A stretch of 10,012 nucleotides of DNA from Victivallales bacterium (GCA_030634125.1 DAOWBJ010000036.1:1-10012); one strand, 5' to 3'; shown: positions 1 through 8,085, numbered from the stretch's first letter. The notes: a model not told the origin generated them from the letters alone. Numbers and translations are program-made.

Positions 1-117
1 AGTTATATACATTCTGACTACCTATATTAAGGGTTAAAATACAAATATAAACTAATTTACGCAAAAGTCAAATTGTTTAATGATTTTATTTAATTTATTT
101 TCTGACTACATTTTTGC
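1..117. other. AT-rich non-coding stretch with a 10-bp direct repeat
   Basis: This stretch is very AT-rich and I see no convincing coding sequence. The 10-mer TTCTGACTAC occurs at 12-21 and again at 100-109, 88 bases apart in the same orientation. It could be the footprint of a lost mobile element or chance in a low-complexity region. No promoter with both boxes stands out. Confidence 0.3.
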
Positions 118-143
118 AAAAAAAAACGAGCTCAACTAAGCTC
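118..143 (-). terminator. Intrinsic terminator, minus strand
   Basis: Read on the minus strand, GAGCT and AGCTC form a 5-bp stem around a 6-base loop (128-143), followed after one G by a run of nine T (118-126). The stem is short but the T run is long. It would end transcription coming from the adaptor gene about 190 bases upstream. The HsdR fragment lies between that gene and this terminator, so the original spacing may have been disturbed. Confidence 0.5.
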
Positions 144-328
144 AAAAAAATCCAGTAATATCCGTTGATACAGGCGTGGGAGAGCTTGCCCAGGATAAAC
201 TGCCAATCCTGCTGACTAACAAATATCAATCATTAGAAGATGCTAAGGAAGTATCAGGAGATGTCAAAAACATCAGTTCATTATTCATAGACTTCCAAAG
301 GCACCTGTATAAACAGAAAATTGCGTAA
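140..328 (+). pseudogene. Remnant: C-terminus of type I restriction enzyme HsdR
   Basis: From a stop at 137-139 the frame stays open to TAA at 326-328, about 62 residues, with no start codon that makes sense. Residues such as DTGVGELAQDKLPILL, followed by an LEDAKE segment and ending FIDFQRHLY, match my memory of the EcoEI-type HsdR C-terminal domain: GV-x-ELA-x-KLP-x-LL, K-Y, then a final F-x-x-FQ-x-x-LY. In the intact family this domain ends a protein of roughly 800-1000 residues (nuclease, DEAD-box translocase, C-terminal helical domain) that cuts DNA with HsdM and HsdS. The nuclease, helicase, hsdM and hsdS are all absent upstream, so this is a scar and not a working gene. Its stop codon directly abuts the stop of the convergent adaptor gene. 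Family assignment is by pattern only. Confidence 0.6.
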
Positions 329-1765
329 TTAAAAAGTTAATTTTTTGCCAAGGGTGACTTTTTGTCCGAGATATAAGAGCCCGTTCGTTTTGGAACAAAC
401 GATTTTCATTCCAGGGTTAAGGTTCTTGCCAATAATTTCCGCGGTTTTATTGAATTTGTTATAAACAAATATCTCCATTGGGGCGACTTTGTTTGCTTCA
501 CCAATAACAAAAATAAAGGTGCGTCCGCCAAAAACCTTCAAAGCATCCAGCGAAACAGTATAAATGTGTTCAGATAATTGAGGGATTGATACCCAGACTT
601 TTTCTGAAGGCTGGAAGAGCCAGAAAGAATCCTGCATAATAGCTTTGCCGCCATCAACTAATGTTCCTTCGGTTTTAATGAGGATAATTTGTGAATCCTT
701 TAATCCCCCAGTATCTTCAAGAGCCTGATACTGTGCGGAACGTTTTTCTATAAACATATTTTGAGGTTTAACTCGAACCTTTTTTACAGTAAAGGCATGG
801 ACGTTTGTATCTCCGTTTTTCTTTATAGCGGTCCAAACATAAGAGCCTTGGTCGTCTTTTCTTAATCCGCGGGTTGGAACCCACAAGGGGATATCCGACA
901 TTTCCGGAGCTTTTATTGTCCGTGTCCGTGTATATATTTTCGGCAATTTTTTTTGCGCGGGAGTTAGTTGCCGCTTTGGAACTAAAAAGTTTTTTACAGA
1001 TAACTCAATATAATCAGTAAAAATTTCTTGTGTTTTAAGCCAGGCGGGATAACATAGGGTAAAACCCGTCGGATAAACCCAGAATTTATTATTAACGCAA
1101 AGCAGATCTGTTAAAACATCATGAAGTTTTACTTTTACACAAACCGGATCAAATACAGACAAAACAAGAACCGATTTGTCCTCAAATAGCGAACTCCCGG
1201 CTGCCGCAAGAACCTTTTCAACGATTCCGGAAAACGGTGCGCGTAAAACTCTGTTCTCTAAATTTGATTTGGCATCAAGCAGCTCCAGGCGGCAAACATC
1301 ATAGTCACTGGCAGCTTGTAAATAATCATTTTCCGCCTCTTCATGCTGACGTTCGCTAAAAACATGGCGCTTATATAACTTTTCAATGCGTTTGAGATTT
1401 AAACTAGCGTCTTTTAGCGCCTGTTTCGCTTTTTTGACTTTTTGATCAGAAATATTAACTATAATTTTCTCTTTGGTGTCGCGCGCTTTGGCGAGAATGT
1501 CGCCTTGACGTATAACTTTACCATTGGCATCTGTGATTTTGCCGCGCACCGCTTCATTTACCGGAGCGACATACGTGAGCTGAACATCACTTAAAAAAGA
1601 AAGCTTTGCCGACCGGGACAGCCCGACTGTACCCGGGAAAAGTACATTTTTGCGTGGTGAACGCCGTAGAAGAATATACGGAACAACTTGTTCCATCGCG
1701 GGTAGAGCGATTGACAAGATGGATAAAAATCCAAAACAAACACATTTAAATAATTTTGTTTTCAT
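329..1765 (-). CDS. Periplasmic adaptor (membrane fusion) protein, HlyD/RND-adaptor-like
   Basis: 478 residues. The N-terminus is a Sec signal peptide: basic MKTKLFK, a hydrophobic core to about residue 20, then a likely cleavage near ALPA; there is no lipobox cysteine. Residues 65-95 (VAPVNEAVRGKI...RQGDILAK) are the first half of a biotinyl-lipoyl-like domain. Residues about 105-170 are charged, heptad-like helices forming a hairpin. RAPFSGIVEKV (175-185) is the second lipoyl half, and the RAP-x-SG-x-V motif is diagnostic. A beta-barrel region follows, then two stretches (about 293-375 and 391-474) that both look like a membrane-proximal beta domain. Known family members link an inner-membrane pump (RND, ABC or MFS) to an outer-membrane channel. 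No pump or channel gene is in the window, so the transported substrate is unknown. The start is supported by AAAGGA about 7 bases upstream. It lies 26 bases after the EF-G stop, so co-transcription is likely. Confidence 0.75.
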   Translation of the reverse strand: MKTKLFKCVCFGFLSILSIALPAMEQVVPYILLRRSPRKNVLFPGTVGLSRSAKLSFLSDVQLTYVAPVNEAVRGKITDANGKVIRQGDILAKARDTKEKIIVNISDQKVKKAKQALKDASLNLKRIEKLYKRHVFSERQHEEAENDYLQAASDYDVCRLELLDAKSNLENRVLRAPFSGIVEKVLAAAGSSLFEDKSVLVLSVFDPVCVKVKLHDVLTDLLCVNNKFWVYPTGFTLCYPAWLKTQEIFTDYIELSVKNFLVPKRQLTPAQKKLPKIYTRTRTIKAPEMSDIPLWVPTRGLRKDDQGSYVWTAIKKNGDTNVHAFTVKKVRVKPQNMFIEKRSAQYQALEDTGGLKDSQIILIKTEGTLVDGGKAIMQDSFWLFQPSEKVWVSIPQLSEHIYTVSLDALKVFGGRTFIFVIGEANKVAPMEIFVYNKFNKTAEIIGKNLNPGMKIVCSKTNGLLYLGQKVTLGKKLTF

Positions 1766-1791
1766 AGAAAAGTCCTTTATGTATTAATTTT

Positions 1792-3879
1792 TTAAAAACT
1801 AATTTTATTATTGTTTCCCGTGCGTTGAAGGTCTTCTTGAGAAATTTCCTGATAACCAAAGGGCTCCATGCTGAAAGAAGCTCGTCCGCCGGACAATTTG
1901 GGCAGCGCGGTGCTGAAACCGAACATTTCCGCCAGAGGAACTTCGCAACGGAGCACTTTGGAATTTGCCACGTTGCCGATACCGGTAATTATACAGCGGC
2001 GCATCTGCAGGTAACCGGTAATTTCACCGACAACCTCTTCGGGCGCTGTTATGTCAAGTTTCATTATAGGTTCCATCAACTTTGTGCCTTGAGCAATCGC
2101 CGTGTTGACGGCGTCGATAACGGCTCCGGCGACAGATCCATCGGTGGTTTTTTCCATACTGCCGCTAAGCCCCGTAACAGTAGCTTTTATGTAAGTTAAT
2201 GGATATCCCAGGTTCCCGCCTGTTTTGAGAGCCGCGGAGAGCGTGTCCTGAGCGGTTTGAATCCAGGATTTCGGCAGGCTTGCGCCACGCACTGTCGATT
2301 CGACGATAATCCCCTGAGCCAGTCTTGCCGGTTCCAGATTAATCTTTACTTCAGAGTATAATTCTTTGTCGCCTACCAGTTTATCAAAAACACCCGTTAC
2401 GGAACAAGACTTAAGTAAAGTTTCACGAAACGCGACTCTCGGTTTGCCGTAGCGAATATTGACATTGAATTCATTTTGCAGACGATGTGTGCAAATTTCC
2501 AAATGAAGTTCACCCATTCCCGAAAGAATCAATTGTCCGGTATTTTCGCTTTGTTTCAACTCAAGAGTAGGATCTTCACGGCACATCAACTCTAAACTGG
2601 AATGTAAACGGTCTTTGTCGTTTGCGGATTTTGGCTCCAGAGCCATTGAGATTACCGGTTCCGGAAAATCTATTTTATTCAGCAGAACCTGCCGCGCGTT
2701 ATCGCACAAAGTATCTCCGGTAAAAACATTGTCGGGTCCAATTATTCCAACAATATCGCCCGGTCCGACTTCATCTATGGCGTCAATGTTTTTGGAATAA
2801 AGGCGTAAAATTCGTTTTACTCTGACTTTTTTGCCATTTCTGGCGTTGACGAGGGTGTCATTCATTCTTAATTTGCCGGAATAGCTCCGCAAGTACAATA
2901 AATCCGCACTGCCGCTTGCGATTAATTTGAAAACCAGACCACAAAAATGAGAATCATTAATATCAACCTGAGCCTTTTCGTGGTTTTTCGCGGTAAAAGC
3001 GGGGTACACGGGGCGATCAGCCGGGCTCGGCAAATAATCAATAACCGCATCAAGTAAGGGCTGCATACCAATGTTTTTTTTAGCAGAACCGACAAAAAGT
3101 GGACAAAGTTTATTTTCAATAACCAGGCGCCTGATTTCAGATTTGAGCAAGTCAAGAGGAATTTCCTGTTCATCGAGGTAAAGTTCGGCGATATCTTCGG
3201 ATAATTCGGCAATATCTGAAAGAAACTGGTCGCGAGCGGCATCGCTTTCCGCCAAAAGCTCTCCGGGGATACCTTCGGCAAAGACTTCAGAGCACTCATC
3301 TCCGCCAAAATGTAAATATTTCATGTGAAGCAGATCAATAACACCTCTCAGGTCAGATTCTATACCGACGGGAATTTGAAAAGGACTTATTTTTATTGAA
3401 GGAAATTTTTCTTTAATATCTTTAACCGTGCGCTCAAATGACGCGCCAAGGCGGTCAAGTTTATTAATGAAAGCGATTTTGGAAACATTATAAGAGGTGG
3501 ATTGATGCCAAACCTTTTCGCTTTGAGCCTCGACTCCTTCAACGCCGCTGAAAATCACTACAGCACCGTCACAAACCCGAATAGAACGTTCCACTTCCGC
3601 GGTAAAATCAATGTGACCGGGGGTGTCAATTAAATGAATCATCGCGGCACGGTCAGAATTGGTCCATTTAAACGTGGCGGCGGCGGAAACGATAGTAATT
3701 CCGCGGCTTCTTTCTTCATCAAGGTAATCCATTACGGTATTGCCCGAATCAATATCACCTATACGGTGGGTTTTGCCGGAATAAAAAAGGAAACGTTCCG
3801 TGAGGGTTGTTTTTCCGGCATCAATATGAGCAATAATGCCGATATTCCTGATAGATTCTAAACCAAGCTGATCCGCCAT
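1792..3879 (-). CDS. EF-G-family translation GTPase, probably a second (EF-G2-like) paralogue
   Basis: 695 residues, normal EF-G length. GTPase motifs are complete: G1 AHIDAGKT (17-24), G2 RGITI (59-63), G3 DTPGH (85-89), G4 NKLD (139-142), G5 GSAKKN (264-269). Domain II begins after YLPSP (282-286); domains III-V follow, with a recognisable domain V (PLAEMFGFSTALPKLSGGRA). EF-G binds the ribosome and uses GTP to drive tRNA-mRNA translocation, or with RRF to recycle ribosomes. Here the domain IV tip (about 570-583, GLSGSMEKTTDGSV) lacks the H-D-V-D-S-S motif with the tip histidine that I know from canonical EF-G. The gene is also not next to rpsL, rpsG or tuf. Both facts suggest a specialised paralogue of the spdEFG2/mtEFG2 kind, but that subfamily call is inference. 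The start is supported by GGAAGG a few bases upstream of ATG. Downstream the adaptor gene follows after 26 bases; upstream lies the zinc-ribbon gene. Confidence 0.9.
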   Translation of the reverse strand: MADQLGLESIRNIGIIAHIDAGKTTLTERFLFYSGKTHRIGDIDSGNTVMDYLDEERSRGITIVSAAATFKWTNSDRAAMIHLIDTPGHIDFTAEVERSIRVCDGAVVIFSGVEGVEAQSEKVWHQSTSYNVSKIAFINKLDRLGASFERTVKDIKEKFPSIKISPFQIPVGIESDLRGVIDLLHMKYLHFGGDECSEVFAEGIPGELLAESDAARDQFLSDIAELSEDIAELYLDEQEIPLDLLKSEIRRLVIENKLCPLFVGSAKKNIGMQPLLDAVIDYLPSPADRPVYPAFTAKNHEKAQVDINDSHFCGLVFKLIASGSADLLYLRSYSGKLRMNDTLVNARNGKKVRVKRILRLYSKNIDAIDEVGPGDIVGIIGPDNVFTGDTLCDNARQVLLNKIDFPEPVISMALEPKSANDKDRLHSSLELMCREDPTLELKQSENTGQLILSGMGELHLEICTHRLQNEFNVNIRYGKPRVAFRETLLKSCSVTGVFDKLVGDKELYSEVKINLEPARLAQGIIVESTVRGASLPKSWIQTAQDTLSAALKTGGNLGYPLTYIKATVTGLSGSMEKTTDGSVAGAVIDAVNTAIAQGTKLMEPIMKLDITAPEEVVGEITGYLQMRRCIITGIGNVANSKVLRCEVPLAEMFGFSTALPKLSGGRASFSMEPFGYQEISQEDLQRTGNNNKISF

Positions 3880-3906
3880 TTCGCCCTTCCTGTTTTAGAT
3901 TATAAA

Positions 3907-3935
3907 GCTGTCGTCCACGGGGACGACGCTTTTTC
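3907..3935. terminator. GC-rich hairpin between zinc-ribbon gene and EF-G gene
   Basis: GTCGTCC (3910-3916) and GGACGAC (3921-3927) form a 7-bp stem with a 4-base loop, extendable by AGC/GCT with one bulged base. On the plus strand it is followed by CTTTTTC, the better terminator shape, yet no plus-strand gene ends here. On the minus strand only GCTTTATAA follows, a weak T run. It probably acts as a partial terminator or mRNA-end stabiliser between the zinc-ribbon stop (3947) and EF-G. A TATAAT on the minus strand (3904 to 3899) just after the hairpin could be a -10 box for EF-G, but I see no good -35. Confidence 0.45.
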
Positions 3936-3946
3936 TGAATTAGCTC

Positions 3947-4435
3947 TTATTTCTTTTTCTTTCCCCAGGACCACCATCTTGAAGGGGTTTCAGGAGTTTT
4001 TTTGACAGATTTAGCTTGTGACTTCGCAAAATCATCCAAAGCCTCTTTGGGATCTTTGCGTTCTTTTTTGTGATATAGAGGATTGTGCGCTTGTACGGCA
4101 CCAAATTTATCATCTACCTCGGGAAGCATTCCGCAACGAGCTCTGGGCAATCTGATGGTTTTAGTAGAGAGCTTGGTCGTATGAGATTCAAGCAAAGCAC
4201 TTTCCAGCCCCATGGTGGTCTTAAGATTGGGATCTTCTCCCTCAGGGGGAGCTTGTTCTTTATTTTCGACAGAAACATCTGTATCTATAGTTTTAGTCTT
4301 GTATTTTTCGCCAAGTTGCGGAACTTCAAAAACAGCATCGCAAACAGCACACTCAACGAGCTGGCCTCTCAACTTGTATTCCAGCTCATAAACGGTCTTG
4401 CATTTATAGCATTGCACATGTATTTTTTCTGACAT
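3947..4435 (-). CDS. Small zinc-ribbon protein of unknown function
   Basis: 162 residues. C9-x-x-C12 and C29-x-x-C32 give a four-cysteine zinc ribbon at the N-terminus (VQCYKCKTVYELEYKLRGQL then VECAVCDAVFEVP), similar to the MJ0042-type ribbon often seen at the front of bacterial proteins of unknown role. The remainder is polar, low in hydrophobic residues and probably disordered. It contains a TKTIRLPR segment near residue 93 and ends in a tryptophan pair and lysines (RWWSWGKKKK). There is no signal peptide or membrane helix, so it should be cytosolic. The basic tail and ribbon could bind nucleic acid or ribosome, which the neighbouring translation GTPases make plausible, but this is guesswork. 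GAGGTG lies about 5 bases before the ATG, and a good promoter is present upstream. I do not recognise a named family for the full protein. Confidence 0.75.
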   Translation of the reverse strand: MSEKIHVQCYKCKTVYELEYKLRGQLVECAVCDAVFEVPQLGEKYKTKTIDTDVSVENKEQAPPEGEDPNLKTTMGLESALLESHTTKLSTKTIRLPRARCGMLPEVDDKFGAVQAHNPLYHKKERKDPKEALDDFAKSQAKSVKKTPETPSRWWSWGKKKK

Positions 4436-4498
4436 TTTCCACCTCGCAAAAATTAATTACTCAACATGTAATACGAATTCACCTTTATCTTCTGAAAG

Positions 4499-4527
4499 AA
4501 GATAGCACAAATCCTGCCAAAAATCAA
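4499..4527 (-). promoter_or_regulatory. Extended -10 sigma70-type promoter for the zinc-ribbon gene
   Basis: On the minus strand TTGATT (4527 to 4522) is followed by exactly 17 bases and TATCTT (4504 to 4499), preceded by TGC, which makes an extended -10. It lies 64 bases before the zinc-ribbon start and may serve EF-G and the adaptor gene too. The -10 overlaps a perfect 8-bp inverted repeat (TATCTTCT/AGAAGATA, 4486-4504, 3-base loop). That repeat could be an operator, a 5' mRNA hairpin or the tail of the typA transcript; it has no T run. Confidence 0.45.
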
Positions 4528-4544
4528 GCAAATGACGTGGAAAA

Positions 4545-6344
4545 CTACTTGCTCTTATTCCGCTTTCGGTCAAGCGCGCTCAAGTGGATTTTCCGCAAGC
4601 GAATACTTTCAGGAGTAAGTTCAACCAGTTCATCGTCTTCAATATATTCTAAAGCCTGCTCAAGGCTCATCTCGACATGAGGCGCTATTTTCAGGTTGCG
4701 GTCGGTACCTGACGACCTGACGTTGGTTAGATTTTTGGTTTTCTGTAAATTAACCATCAGTTCACCATCGCGACTGTGTTCTCCAACAACCATGCCTTCG
4801 TAGGTTTCAGTATTAGGCGGAATAAAGAAAATGCCGCGCTGCTGTAAAGCGTCAATAGCATAAGCCGCGGCGGGTCCTTGTCCCATGCTGACCAGAGAAC
4901 CGACCAGCCGATGCGGAATTTCACCTTTAAAGGGGGCATATTTCAGAAAACGGTGAGAGACAATAGCTTCTCCGGCGCTAAGGGTTAAAGCTTTGCTGCG
5001 CAAACCGATAAGACCGCGTGTCGGGATTTTAAATTCAATCAGCTGGCGTTCGCCGCGCGCTTCCATATTGGTCATTTCTCCCTTGCGGACACCTACGAGT
5101 TCAATGATTTTGCCGGCAAAGGCACTTGGAACGTCGACAGATAGAGCTTCAAGCGGTTCGAGTTTGACTCCGTCAATAGTTTTATAAATAACCTGCGGCT
5201 TGGCAACTCCCATTTCATAACCCTCACGACGCATGTTTTCTATCAAAATAGCTAAATGCAGAACACCGCGGCCGCTGACTTTAAACGCGTCGCCGCCGCT
5301 TTCTTCAACATGCAAAGCTACGTCTTTTTCTATTTCTTTGAACAGGCGTTCGCGCAGATGACGGCTGCTTACATATTTGCCCTCGCGTCCATAAAACGGA
5401 GAATCATTGACCCTGAAAAGCATGGAAATAGTAGGTTCGTCAATAGCTATAAGCGGGAGCCTGTCCTGATGTTCGGGGTCTGTTATTGTATCACTGATGT
5501 CAATGTTTTCAATGCCGACAATCGCACACAAATCGCCACACTTAACACAATCCGTTTCCTTTCTGCCAAGTCCCTCAAAAACAAATAACTGCTTAATTTG
5601 AATAGCTTTAACTGAACCGTCACGTTTAATAATGCTCAAAGGAGTAGTGATACGGAGCTCTCCGCGATAAACGCGCCCAACCCCGATACGTCCAACGTAA
5701 TCTGAATAATCAAGAGAGGCTACTTGTGCCTGTACCGGACCGTCAACAATTTTCGGAGCCGGGATGTATTCGAGAATAGCGTCCATTAAGGGCAACATAG
5801 AATCTCTCGGGTCAGAATCCAGGTCTTTGACCACCCAGCCGTCGCGTCCGCTGCCGTAAAGAAGCGGAAATTCGAGCTGTTCGTCATTTGCGTCCAGTTC
5901 GCAGAACAAATCAAAGACTTTATCATGAATAACATCCGGGCGGGCATCTGGTTTGTCAATTTTATTAATAACAACAACAGGTTTTAATCCGAGTTTTAAA
6001 GCCTTGTCCAAAACAAAACGGGTTTGCGGCATTGGACCTTCGGCGGCGTCCACCAGCAGCAGCACGCCGTCGGCGAGCTTAAGAACACGCTCGACCTGTC
6101 CCCCGAAATCGCTATGACCGGGGGTGTCAATGATATTTATTTTAGTGTCGTTATAAGTAACGCTGATATTTTTAGAAAGAATTGTTATTCCGCGTTCACG
6201 CTCGAGGTCGTTGCTGTCCAGGACACAATCCTGCACTTCCTGGTTCGTGCGAAAAATATTTGCCTGCTTGAGTATCTCATCTACTAAAGTTGTTTTACCA
6301 TGGTCAACATGGGCAATAATTGCTACATTTCTAATTTCCGTCAT
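4545..6344 (-). CDS. typA: Ribosome-associated GTPase TypA/BipA
   Basis: 599 residues, typical for BipA. Motifs: G1 AHVDHGKTT (11-19), G2 RGITI (51-55) inside LDSNDLERERGITI, G3 DTPGH (73-77), G4 NKID (127-130). The G5 region reads YGSGRDGW (about 163-170) where the version I know is ASALNG-like, so this loop is altered. The C-terminus has the BipA signature: EQALEYIEDDELVELTPESI followed by RLRK, and GTDRNLK before it. EF-G-like domains II, III and V are present; BipA lacks domain IV and carries its own C-terminal domain. The protein binds 70S ribosomes like EF-G and supports 50S assembly, growth in the cold and stress responses. The ATG is preceded by AAGGA at 6 bases. It ends TAG, 109 bases before the zinc-ribbon gene, which has its own promoter, so the two are probably separate transcription units. 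Confidence 0.97.
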   Translation of the reverse strand: MTEIRNVAIIAHVDHGKTTLVDEILKQANIFRTNQEVQDCVLDSNDLERERGITILSKNISVTYNDTKINIIDTPGHSDFGGQVERVLKLADGVLLLVDAAEGPMPQTRFVLDKALKLGLKPVVVINKIDKPDARPDVIHDKVFDLFCELDANDEQLEFPLLYGSGRDGWVVKDLDSDPRDSMLPLMDAILEYIPAPKIVDGPVQAQVASLDYSDYVGRIGVGRVYRGELRITTPLSIIKRDGSVKAIQIKQLFVFEGLGRKETDCVKCGDLCAIVGIENIDISDTITDPEHQDRLPLIAIDEPTISMLFRVNDSPFYGREGKYVSSRHLRERLFKEIEKDVALHVEESGGDAFKVSGRGVLHLAILIENMRREGYEMGVAKPQVIYKTIDGVKLEPLEALSVDVPSAFAGKIIELVGVRKGEMTNMEARGERQLIEFKIPTRGLIGLRSKALTLSAGEAIVSHRFLKYAPFKGEIPHRLVGSLVSMGQGPAAAYAIDALQQRGIFFIPPNTETYEGMVVGEHSRDGELMVNLQKTKNLTNVRSSGTDRNLKIAPHVEMSLEQALEYIEDDELVELTPESIRLRKIHLSALDRKRNKSK

Positions 6345-6493
6345 TTTATTCCTTGTATATAATATATTTACAGTCGCCCCCCCTGCGGGCTACGTCATTT
6401 TTAAAGCAAAACGTATAATATACAGCTAAACTGGATAAATAACATTAAAAAGCCTCAAAAAAACATTTTTTTTCACTTTTTCCATTTTTTTAT

Positions 6494-6521
6494 TTGAAAT
6501 TAAAAAAAAAGAGCGTATAAT
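6494..6521 (+). promoter_or_regulatory. Promoter of tRNA-Glu
   Basis: TTGAAA (6494-6499) and TATAAT (6516-6521) are separated by 16 bases, close to the sigma70 ideal. The -10 ends 16 bases before the mature tRNA 5' end, leaving a very short leader. An AT-rich tract of T and A runs precedes the -35 and may act as an UP element. typA diverges on the other side. Confidence 0.75.
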
Positions 6522-6537
6522 AACTGCTCTTTCAGAC

Positions 6538-6608
<71 letters not shown>

Positions 6609-6613
<5 letters not shown>

Positions 6614-6655
6614 TTTTTACCCTCAAAACACATAAAAAGAGTGCCATTTGGTACC
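6609..6655 (+). repeat. Short direct repeats just downstream of tRNA-Glu
   Basis: TGCCATTTTTACC (6609-6621) begins inside the tRNA CCA end and recurs as TGCCATTTGGTACC (6642-6655). The spacing is 33 bases, about three helical turns. Placed between a tRNA attachment site and an integrase gene, these could be arm-type integrase or excisionase binding sites, but two imperfect short copies may also be chance. I found no second copy of the tRNA 3' end in the window, so the other attachment site must lie outside. Confidence 0.3.
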
Positions 6656-6719
6656 ACTTGTGACTTTAAAATGCTTCAAAATCGTCTATATTAGCTATAT
6701 CAGACATTTTAACTATGAG

Positions 6720-8032
6720 ATGATCATTATGCCAGGAAAAGTCGTCAAACTTGAGATCGGAACAGTATACCAGAAGAGTATTAATGGAAGTTATTATTTC
6801 CGGTATCAAATCAATGGACAGCGAAAAGCTGTAAGTCTGAAAACCAAAAATCAAAAAGAAGCTGTTAAAAAAGCTCAAGATTTAATTCCAATAGTCAAAG
6901 CTTCAAATACGGAAATAATTTCAGCTCATGTCAAACACGCAAAAGGTTGTGCGTCTAAACAAAAAAGCTTAGAACTACTCGGTGCGTGGGAAGTTTATTG
7001 AAACCCTCCTGACCGGGCATCCCCGGCAACAATTGCAGAACAAATAGCTTATAGAACTACTTTTACTGAATTTATAAATTTTGTGGGAGATGATAGTTTA
7101 CAAATCAATAAGATAACTCCTGAGATAACAGATAAATTTGCTCAATATCTGCGAGAGTCTGGAATTGCAGTAGCTACTCATAATCGAAAAATTAAACGCC
7201 TTACAAAGATATTTAAAGTGCTGAAGAATTACCGGGACTCTGATAATCCTTTCATCGCTAAAGCCCTACGAAGAAAAGAACGGGAAGAACAGGAGCATCT
7301 TGTTCGGCGAATATCGTTTACTCGTGCGCAAGAATTGCAGCTATTAGAAGCTCTTGATGATGATAAAAATAATGTCAAAAACAAACCTGAAATCAGAGTG
7401 ATATATCATTTAAGTATGTTTACCGGACAGAGATTAAAAGACTGCGTTTTATTGCAGTGGAGCAAGGTAGATTTGAATAGGAAAAGAATTTGGGTTAAAC
7501 AATTTAAAACCGGTAAAGAAGTTACTATTCCTATGGCTCCGAAATTATTTGAGGTTTTGACTGAAGCTAAGAGTTGGGAAAAAGGCTATTATGTATGCCC
7601 GAACGTAGCCAAACGCTATAACAAAGTTGATAAAAATGGCAAAACCACTGGAAATAATCTGGTTAATATCGACGTATTGCGGGTTATTAAATGGATTGGT
7701 CTGGAGCCGTCCGTTGCGGTTCCTGGACGCAAAAAGAAAGTTACCGTCTATGGTTCCATTCTTTGAGACATAGCTTTGCGTCACATTGTGCTGAAGCTGG
7801 AGTTCCCAAAGCAGTAGTTCTTTCAATTCTCGGAACCAATTCTGAAATAGTTGACAAACATTATACCCATATCGGCGAAGAGGCCCAGCAAAAAGCTATA
7901 ATGGCAATCTCCGGCAGTTTCACATCCATTCCTGATCACGAGAGAATCACAAAAGCTTTAGCTCTGATTGATGCCTGCAAGGACAAACCAGAAATAGTCA
8001 TCGGAATCGAAAAAGTTCTCCGAGTAAATTAA
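6720..8032 (+). pseudogene. Tyrosine-recombinase integrase, disrupted by a stop and a frameshift
   Basis: Three pieces form one site-specific integrase. The N-terminal piece (from ATG 6720 or 6729, MPGKVVKLEIG) contains an arm-binding-like YYFRYQINGQRKAVSLKT segment. It ends at TGA 6999-7001 after GAWEVY; the same frame then continues without another stop through NPPDRASPATIAEQ into the core-binding domain. The catalytic domain shows Arg I (FTGQRLKDC), the beta-hairpin lysine (QFKTGKEVTIP), the HSLRH box and the C-terminal tyrosine (DKHYTH). Near 7752-7757 the frame breaks: GGTTCC should probably read GGTTTCC, giving VYGFHSLRH. Restoring that one base makes the span 1314 bases, 437 residues. 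The protein would join and excise DNA at the tRNA-Glu site. As written it is inactive unless the TGA is suppressed and the frame corrected. Its position and direction directly after tRNA-Glu are typical of genomic islands. Confidence 0.88.
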
Positions 8033-8085
8033 ACCAACGTCGGTCTAAAAAAATATCTATTAAAAATCTAGTATACTCCAAATAG

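Noticed and set aside
2922..3308. A 128-residue open frame within the EF-G gene.
   Set aside because: It is a shadow in another frame of a fully conserved gene, with no plausible protein features.
5256..5588. A 110-residue plus-strand open frame within typA.
   Set aside because: Antisense shadow of a highly conserved coding region; no start signal or recognisable domain.
6999..7001. TGA as a selenocysteine or programmed read-through site.
   Set aside because: Integrases have no selenocysteine here, no SECIS-like structure is apparent just downstream, and a second lesion further on already breaks the gene.
7012..7030. CCGGGCATCCCCGGCAACA in the integrase resembles the tRNA-Glu anticodon arm and could be an attachment site.
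   Set aside because: Only about 10 bases (CCCGGCAACA) are shared, the spacing differs, and the segment is in frame as part of the integrase linker (RASPAT).
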